From: Bradyrhizobium diazoefficiens
Lineage (GTDB): Bacteria > Pseudomonadota > Alphaproteobacteria > Rhizobiales > Xanthobacteraceae
Direction: 5' to 3'
DNA length: 64,000 nt
Assembly: GCF_018129965.1 (NCBI RefSeq)
Contig: NZ_JAFCKW010000012.1
Coordinates: 98,715 to 162,714 of the forward strand
Shown in pieces: positions 59,466-64,000 of this stretch. Below the pieces are notes generated by a model, which was given only the letters and a program-made list of their open reading frames with translations, was not told the origin of the DNA and searched no databases. Every line of letters begins with the position of its first letter. Within the stretch, counting starts at the first letter, position 1. Both the position numbers and the translations under genes were made by a program.

Positions 59466-61787
59466 ATGGAATGCGTCGTTGCGTCGGGACGTTCGGTCCG
59501 CGCTGTTGTACTTGGAGCTGTCAGCTCTCTCGCTCTCTCTCTGAATTTCCCGTCGGATCAAGCCGCCTACGCGCAGGGGACCTTGCCGCCGGTGACGGTG
59601 GATGCTCCCGGCAAGCCGAAGCCGCGGCAAACGACCCAGCGCACGCCATCATCGCGTGAGCGTGCGCAACGGCGCGCCGCTGCGTCGCCGTCGCGCAACG
59701 TTGCGCCGGTGCCGTACCTCGCGCCGTCGACCGGCACGCTCGGAGCGCCGCCCGCGCCCTATGCGGGCGGCCAGGTCGCCAGCGGCGGAAGCCTCGGCCT
59801 GCTCGGCAATCGCAGCGTGATGGACACGCCGTTCAACCAGACCAGCTACACCGCGGAGCTGATCCAGAACCAGCAGGCGCGCACGATCCGCGACGTGCTG
59901 ATCAACGATCCCTCCGTGCGCGTGATCCAGGCCGCCGGCGGCGGTGCCGACGGTCTGTTCATTCGCGGCTTCTATTACGATAGCGGCGACTACGCGCTCA
60001 ACGGACTCTCCGGCATTGCGCCCTATTACTCGACGGCAGCGAATTTCATCGAGCGCGTCGAAGTGCTGAAGGGGCCGAGCGCTGTGCTCAACGGCATGAC
60101 GGTCGGCGGCACCGGCGTATCGAGCGCCGGCGCGGTCGGCGGCAGCGTCAATCTGGTCACCAAGCACGCCGCCGACGTCGACATCACCCAGCTCACCACG
60201 ACCTACGCGTCAAAATCTCAGTTTGGCGAGCAGATCGACGTCAGCCGGCGATACGGCGAGCATAAAGAGTGGGGTGTTCGGCTCAACCAGACCTATTCGA
60301 ACGGCAATACGCCCTGGAATCGCCAGACGGACGAACTCGGCAACGTCGCGCTCGCGCTCGACTATCGCGGTGAGACCGTCCGGGCCGCGGTCGATATCGG
60401 CTACCAGGCCGACGTGCTCGACCCGCCGCTGCGCTCGTTCTCGGTCGCCTCGACCGCGGTTCCCGCACCGCCCAAGGCTGGAACGAACTTCCAGGTGCCC
60501 TGGGCCTATTACCATCCGACCGACTTCTTCTCGACCGTCAAAGGCGAGGTCGACCTCACCGACTGGATGACTACCTATGCGGCATTCGGCTATCACGACA
60601 GCAACATCAACTACGCCTACCCGTCGCCCACCATCACCAGTCTGAGTGGCGGCCTCAGCTCGAACCCGATTTCCGGCAAGGAAACGTTCGAGACGCTCGC
60701 CGGAGAAGCGGGCGTCCGGATGAACGCCGATCTCGGACCGGTCAACCACGCCGTCAATGTCGGATATTCCATCACCGACCGGACCTACAATCAGCGCGTG
60801 CTGAGGCCGACGCCGTCACCGGGGACCATCTCCTGGAACCTTTACACCGAGCCGACGATCATTGCGCAGCCGACCTTCGCGACGCTGGCTGCGAACCAAA
60901 TGACCAATGTCGACCTCTGGAGCGTCGGTGTCTCCGACACGATGTCGATGTGGGACAAGCGGCTTCAATTCACCGTGGGTGTCAGGCGACAGACCGCGGG
61001 CAGTTCGGTGACGGACTACTTCACTCCGTCCTCCTCGCGCGCTGAGACTGACACCTCGGTCTGGACGCCGGCCTATGCCATCGTCGTGAAGCCGGTCGAG
61101 CACGTCTCGCTCTATGCGAACTATATCGAGGGGCTGCAGACGCCGGTCGTCGTGGCCGGAACGTTCCTCAATCGCGGAACGGTGTTCCCGCCCGGGCAGA
61201 CCAAGCAAACCGAGGCCGGCATCAAGATCGATGCCGGACGTATCACCACGACGCTGAGCGCATTCGATATTTCACAACCGAGCATTATTTCCGTTGCGGT
61301 GCCGGGAGGAAACGAGCAGCAGCTCAACGGACGCCAGCGCAATCGTGGCATCGAGCTGAACGTGTTCGGCGAGGTCACGCCGGCGATCAGGCTGCTCGGC
61401 GGCGTCACCTTGACCCATGGCGTGCAGGAGCAGGCGGCGCTGGCATCCAACAATGGCAAGGACGCGGTCGGCGTGCCCGGCGTCACCGCCAATATCGGCG
61501 CTGAATGGGATACGCCCTTCGTTCGTGACCTGACGTTCACCGGCCGCGTCGTCTACACCAGCTGGCAATATGTCAATGTCGCCAACACGCTGACGATTCC
61601 CGAATGGACCCGTGTCGATCTCGGTGCGCGCTACACCTTCACCTCGCCCTGGAACGGCAAGCCGATCGTGGTCCGCGCCAGCATCGAGAACGTCTTCAAC
61701 AAGGCCTATTGGGCCTCGGCCTATAGCAGCGTGATCACGCTCGGTGCGCCCAGGACCTATCTGGTCTCGACCACCTTCAACTTCTGA
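59466..61787 (+). CDS. TonB-dependent siderophore receptor
   Basis: An outer-membrane receptor of about 773 residues. It has an N-terminal export signal (VVLGAVSSLALSLNFPSDQA, cut near AYAQ), a TonB box (TLPPVTVDAPG), a proline/arginine-rich linker, the plug domain (RTIRDVLINDPSVRVIQAAG, GLFIRGFYYDSGDYALNGLS, ERVEVLKGPSAVLNGM) and a 22-strand barrel that ends in phenylalanine (TYLVSTTFNF). The plug motifs fit the FhuA/ferric hydroxamate class, but the ligand is not certain. The ATG at 59466 is preferred to a GTG at 59424. Three membrane-protein genes for siderophore use follow directly, so it probably heads an iron-responsive operon. Confidence 0.95.
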   Translation: MECVVASGRSVRAVVLGAVSSLALSLNFPSDQAAYAQGTLPPVTVDAPGKPKPRQTTQRTPSSRERAQRRAAASPSRNVAPVPYLAPSTGTLGAPPAPYAGGQVASGGSLGLLGNRSVMDTPFNQTSYTAELIQNQQARTIRDVLINDPSVRVIQAAGGGADGLFIRGFYYDSGDYALNGLSGIAPYYSTAANFIERVEVLKGPSAVLNGMTVGGTGVSSAGAVGGSVNLVTKHAADVDITQLTTTYASKSQFGEQIDVSRRYGEHKEWGVRLNQTYSNGNTPWNRQTDELGNVALALDYRGETVRAAVDIGYQADVLDPPLRSFSVASTAVPAPPKAGTNFQVPWAYYHPTDFFSTVKGEVDLTDWMTTYAAFGYHDSNINYAYPSPTITSLSGGLSSNPISGKETFETLAGEAGVRMNADLGPVNHAVNVGYSITDRTYNQRVLRPTPSPGTISWNLYTEPTIIAQPTFATLAANQMTNVDLWSVGVSDTMSMWDKRLQFTVGVRRQTAGSSVTDYFTPSSSRAETDTSVWTPAYAIVVKPVEHVSLYANYIEGLQTPVVVAGTFLNRGTVFPPGQTKQTEAGIKIDAGRITTTLSAFDISQPSIISVAVPGGNEQQLNGRQRNRGIELNVFGEVTPAIRLLGGVTLTHGVQEQAALASNNGKDAVGVPGVTANIGAEWDTPFVRDLTFTGRVVYTSWQYVNVANTLTIPEWTRVDLGARYTFTSPWNGKPIVVRASIENVFNKAYWASAYSSVITLGAPRTYLVSTTFNF

Positions 61788-61821
61788 GGACCTCGATCTG
61801 ACAGACCGAAATCAGCACAAG

Positions 61822-62097
61822 ATGAAGATCTTCGCCAGAACCGCCCTTGCCATCGTCGGAGGCTATCTCGGCACGTCCGCGATCATTGCCGCGCTGTCGA
61901 TGATCGCAGTGGCCATGGTTGGCATGGAGCGCAGCGAAGCCGCAACGCTGGGCTCGATGCTGGGCTTCGTGATCTATCTCGGTGTCATGATCTGGTCGTT
62001 TGCCGAGCCGGCCCTGATCCGCATCACGCTCTGGCTGGGTGCAGTGACCGCGCTGAGCCTGACGCTGGTTCTCCTGCTCGGCCGGTTCACGTCCTAA
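61822..62097 (+). CDS. Small membrane protein of siderophore operon (DUF3649-like)
   Basis: A 91-residue protein with three hydrophobic segments (TALAIVGGYLGTSAIIAALS, LGSMLGFVIYLGVMIWSFAE and ITLWLGAVTALSLTLVLLLG). Proteins like this, often called DUF3649, sit between TonB-dependent siderophore receptors and PepSY proteins. It begins 34 bases after the receptor stop and ends three bases before the next start. The role is unknown, perhaps in reducing or releasing siderophore iron in the inner membrane. Confidence 0.82.
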   Translation: MKIFARTALAIVGGYLGTSAIIAALSMIAVAMVGMERSEAATLGSMLGFVIYLGVMIWSFAEPALIRITLWLGAVTALSLTLVLLLGRFTS

Positions 62098-62100
62098 ACC

Positions 62101-63648
62101 ATGGAGCCGACCTTTCGCGCATCGATGAATTGGCTTCACACCTGGTCGGGCGTGGTGCTGGGCTCGCTGTTGTTCGCGATCTTCTGGATGGGGACCTTGT
62201 CGGTGTTCGACAAGGAGATCGACCGCTGGATGATGCCGGCCTCGCGCCTCGCGCTGCCGGAGCAGTTCTCCTACGAGACCATGCGCCCGGCCTACAAGGC
62301 CGCATTGGCGGCCAAGGCGCCCGCCGTGCTCATGCTCGTGCCAAACGAACGCAACCCGGTGATTACGGCGCTGTGGCGTAACGCCGACGGTTCCTTTGCC
62401 CAGCGTCTGTTCGATCCCTCGACCGGCACCGAACTGCCGGACCAGGGCACGTTCGCCGCCTCGCGGTTCATCTATCCGTTTCACTACACGCTGAACCTGA
62501 AGGTGTTCGGCCTCGGCTACTGGATCGTCGGCCTCTGCGGCATGATGATGATGGTGCTGTGCGTGTCCGGCGTCGTGATCCACCGCAAGATCTTTGCGGA
62601 CTTCTTCACCTTTCGGCCCGAGCGCAAGATCCGGCGCGCCACGCTCGATCTGCACAACGTTGCCGGCGTGCTCGGTCTGCCTTTTCATGTCGTGATCAGC
62701 GTGTCGGGCCTCGTCATCCTGTTTTCGCTGTACTTTCCCAGCAGCATCTGGGCGGTCTACCGGCAGGATGCGCGCCTGTTCGGTCGCGAGGCCTATGGCT
62801 CCTACGTGCGCCCACCGGCGCGGCAAGCCGCGGACCTGGTCTCGTTCGACGCGATCGTCGCGAAGGCGAGGTCGGTCTGGGGCAGGGGTGAGCCGAATTA
62901 TCTCTATGTCTTCAATCCCGGCGATGCGGCCGCCTGTGTCCAGGTGAACCGTGCCTCCGAGGACGTCGTCAGCAACATCTCCCATGTGGTCTATGTCGAC
63001 GGCGTGACGGGCGAGATGCTTTCGGCGAACAAGCCCGAGAAGCCGGCCGCGGTCACCCAGCGTTTCATCGCGGGCCTGCATTTCATCCAGTTCAGGCATT
63101 GGACGCTGCGATGGTTGTACTTCGGGCTCGGGCTTGCGGGCTGCGTGCTGATCGCGACCGGTCTGCTGTTCTGGGTCGAGTCGCGGCGCGAGCGGCATCG
63201 CAAGCTCGGTCGTTCCGGGGCGCGTGTCGTCGCGGCAGTGACGGTTGCGAGCGTGACCGGAATCCTTATCGCGACGCTGGCGTTCATGGTGACGAACCGC
63301 GTGCTCCCGCTCGGCGGATCGGCCTTCGGAATCGAGCGCCCCGCGATCGAAATTGTCGTCTTTCACCTGGTCTGGCTGCTCGCATTGCTGCATGCGTTTG
63401 TGTCCGGAGGCCGCGCCTGGGTCGGCCAGTGCTGGACGATCTCGGTGCTCGCGTTGGCGGCGGTGCTCCTCAACGCGCTCACGACGGGAGATCATCTGAT
63501 CAGAACCCTTGCGGATCGGCAGCTTTGGCCGGTCGCGGGGATCGACATTACTTTGTTGATGGCAACAGTGATTGCCGCCTGCGTTGCGCTTCGCCTGGCG
63601 CGCAGCGCACTCGCCGATCCGCGGGCGTCGCAGGAGACGGGCGCGTGA
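62101..63648 (+). CDS. PepSY-associated membrane protein (putative ferric-siderophore reductase)
   Basis: A 515-residue inner-membrane protein with about seven transmembrane helices and periplasmic PepSY-type loops. It opens FRASMNWLHTWSGVVLGSLL, typical of the PepSY-associated TM family. Conserved histidines lie near helix ends (WLHTWSG, FIYPFHYTLN, TLDLHNVAGVLGLPFHVVIS and FIAGLHFIQFRHWTL) and could hold haem, as in FsrB/PiuB-type proteins thought to reduce ferric siderophores. The gene follows the DUF3649-like gene by three bases and its stop overlaps the next start. Confidence 0.9.
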   Translation: MEPTFRASMNWLHTWSGVVLGSLLFAIFWMGTLSVFDKEIDRWMMPASRLALPEQFSYETMRPAYKAALAAKAPAVLMLVPNERNPVITALWRNADGSFAQRLFDPSTGTELPDQGTFAASRFIYPFHYTLNLKVFGLGYWIVGLCGMMMMVLCVSGVVIHRKIFADFFTFRPERKIRRATLDLHNVAGVLGLPFHVVISVSGLVILFSLYFPSSIWAVYRQDARLFGREAYGSYVRPPARQAADLVSFDAIVAKARSVWGRGEPNYLYVFNPGDAAACVQVNRASEDVVSNISHVVYVDGVTGEMLSANKPEKPAAVTQRFIAGLHFIQFRHWTLRWLYFGLGLAGCVLIATGLLFWVESRRERHRKLGRSGARVVAAVTVASVTGILIATLAFMVTNRVLPLGGSAFGIERPAIEIVVFHLVWLLALLHAFVSGGRAWVGQCWTISVLALAAVLLNALTTGDHLIRTLADRQLWPVAGIDITLLMATVIAACVALRLARSALADPRASQETGA

Positions 63649-63926
63649 TGATTGCAGTCTTGCTGCTGTTGGCCGGATGGAGCCTGCTTGCGGGCAGCCA
63701 GCCGAGACAGTTCAGCCGTATCGTGCGCCACGGTCATCTTCCGAACCGGACCGGAATCGCGATGCGATGGGCCGGCGCGGCCCTGCTGATGGGGGCGCTC
63801 GTGATTTTGGTGCGGGGGGAGGGGCCGTCGTTCGGGGTGCTCGCCTGGGCCTGTCTCCTGAGCATCAGCGCGATGGCCGTTGCGCTGACCCTGGCCTGGC
63901 TGCCGAAAGCTATTTCGGCGACCTAG
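63648..63926 (+). CDS. Small membrane protein of siderophore operon (DUF3325-like)
   Basis: A 92-residue protein with three hydrophobic helices (MIAVLLLLAGWSLLAGS, WAGAALLMGALVILVRGEGP and LAWACLLSISAMAVALTLAW). Its layout matches DUF3325 proteins, which close PepSY/siderophore receptor operons. The ATG at 63648 overlaps the stop of the PepSY gene (TGATG); a GTG one codon earlier is an alternative. Function is unknown, but the operon position supports a role in iron-siderophore handling. Confidence 0.82.
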   Translation: MIAVLLLLAGWSLLAGSQPRQFSRIVRHGHLPNRTGIAMRWAGAALLMGALVILVRGEGPSFGVLAWACLLSISAMAVALTLAWLPKAISAT

Positions 63927-63932
63927 AGCGTT

Positions 63933-64000
63933 TCACATTTTGACGGAAGCATAACCTGCGTTGGCGAAGTAGTTGGCGCACTCGCGAGGCTGGATGTCCT
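63933..64000 (-). mobile_element. IS630-type transposase, C-terminal end (runs off window)
   Basis: The minus strand reads DIQPRECANYFANAGYASVK then M and stop at 63933-63935. This tail (a short helix with ECxNYFxNAGY) is that of IS630-family transposases of the DDE type common in rhizobia. The rest of the element lies beyond the window, so its ends and target duplication cannot be seen. It lies only seven bases past the last siderophore gene stop. Confidence 0.65.

Overview
This 64 kb window is chromosomal DNA of an alphaproteobacterium of the Bradyrhizobium/Rhodopseudomonas group. The evidence is the high GC content, the adjacent HprK-EIIA-HPr and ChvG/ChvI genes with pckA nearby, the ctaC-ctaD-ctaB-(small ORF)-ctaG-ctaE-DUF983-surf1 order of the aa3 oxidase cluster, and many GC-rich palindromic repeats between genes. 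The assignment is inferred from gene content and style; no search was run. No tRNA, rRNA, CRISPR array or prophage was seen.

Layout. 1-7.4 kb: the end of modA, a small secreted protein, mepA, a PAS-GGDEF-EAL protein and a chemotaxis receptor. 7.9-15.6 kb: lepA, a GT39-type glycosyltransferase, then the minus-strand block chvI-chvG-hprK-EIIA-HPr, which joins a periplasmic stress two-component system to a sugar-permease-free phosphotransferase relay. 15.8-21.2 kb: a HugZ-like protein, a secreted TPR-CHAT protease-like protein and pckA. 21.4-28.5 kb: a thioesterase, glgP, a PAN-domain protein, gshA, and a divergent MarR/glutathione S-transferase pair with twin palindromic operators and a frameshift near the transferase C-terminus. 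28.6-36.1 kb: beta-oxidation genes (multifunctional FadJ/FadB-like protein, thiolase, long acyl-CoA dehydrogenase), a free-standing EAL protein, and a divergent NTF2-like/PadR pair with a double operator.

36.2-43.2 kb is a minus-strand catabolic operon: acyl-CoA dehydrogenase, ADP-forming acyl-CoA synthetase, SCP2-like protein, alpha/beta hydrolase, orphan solute-binding protein, aldehyde dehydrogenase. Its first gene has lost its N-terminus, and so has the LysR gene that diverges from it: a single junction removed both gene starts and the shared promoter. About 5 kb further on, beyond a large PodJ-like polarity protein, an EamA transporter and a second LysR gene show the same head-to-head double truncation. 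A toxin-antitoxin remnant lies at 50.8-51.0 kb. Together with the frameshifted transferase, these make 28-51 kb a stretch of recent gene decay, or less likely of assembly error.

48.4-51.7 kb: lepB, tldD, ialB. 52-58.7 kb: the complete aa3-type cytochrome c oxidase structural and assembly cluster. 58.8-63.9 kb: an NTF2-like protein, then a TonB-dependent siderophore receptor followed by a DUF3649-like protein, a PepSY membrane protein and a DUF3325-like protein, which looks like one iron-uptake operon. The window ends in the C-terminus of an IS630-type transposase.

The observations most worth following up are the two mirror-image double truncations, the secreted TPR-CHAT protein, and the MarR and PadR operator pairs. 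I did not find a clear, wholly new multi-gene system.
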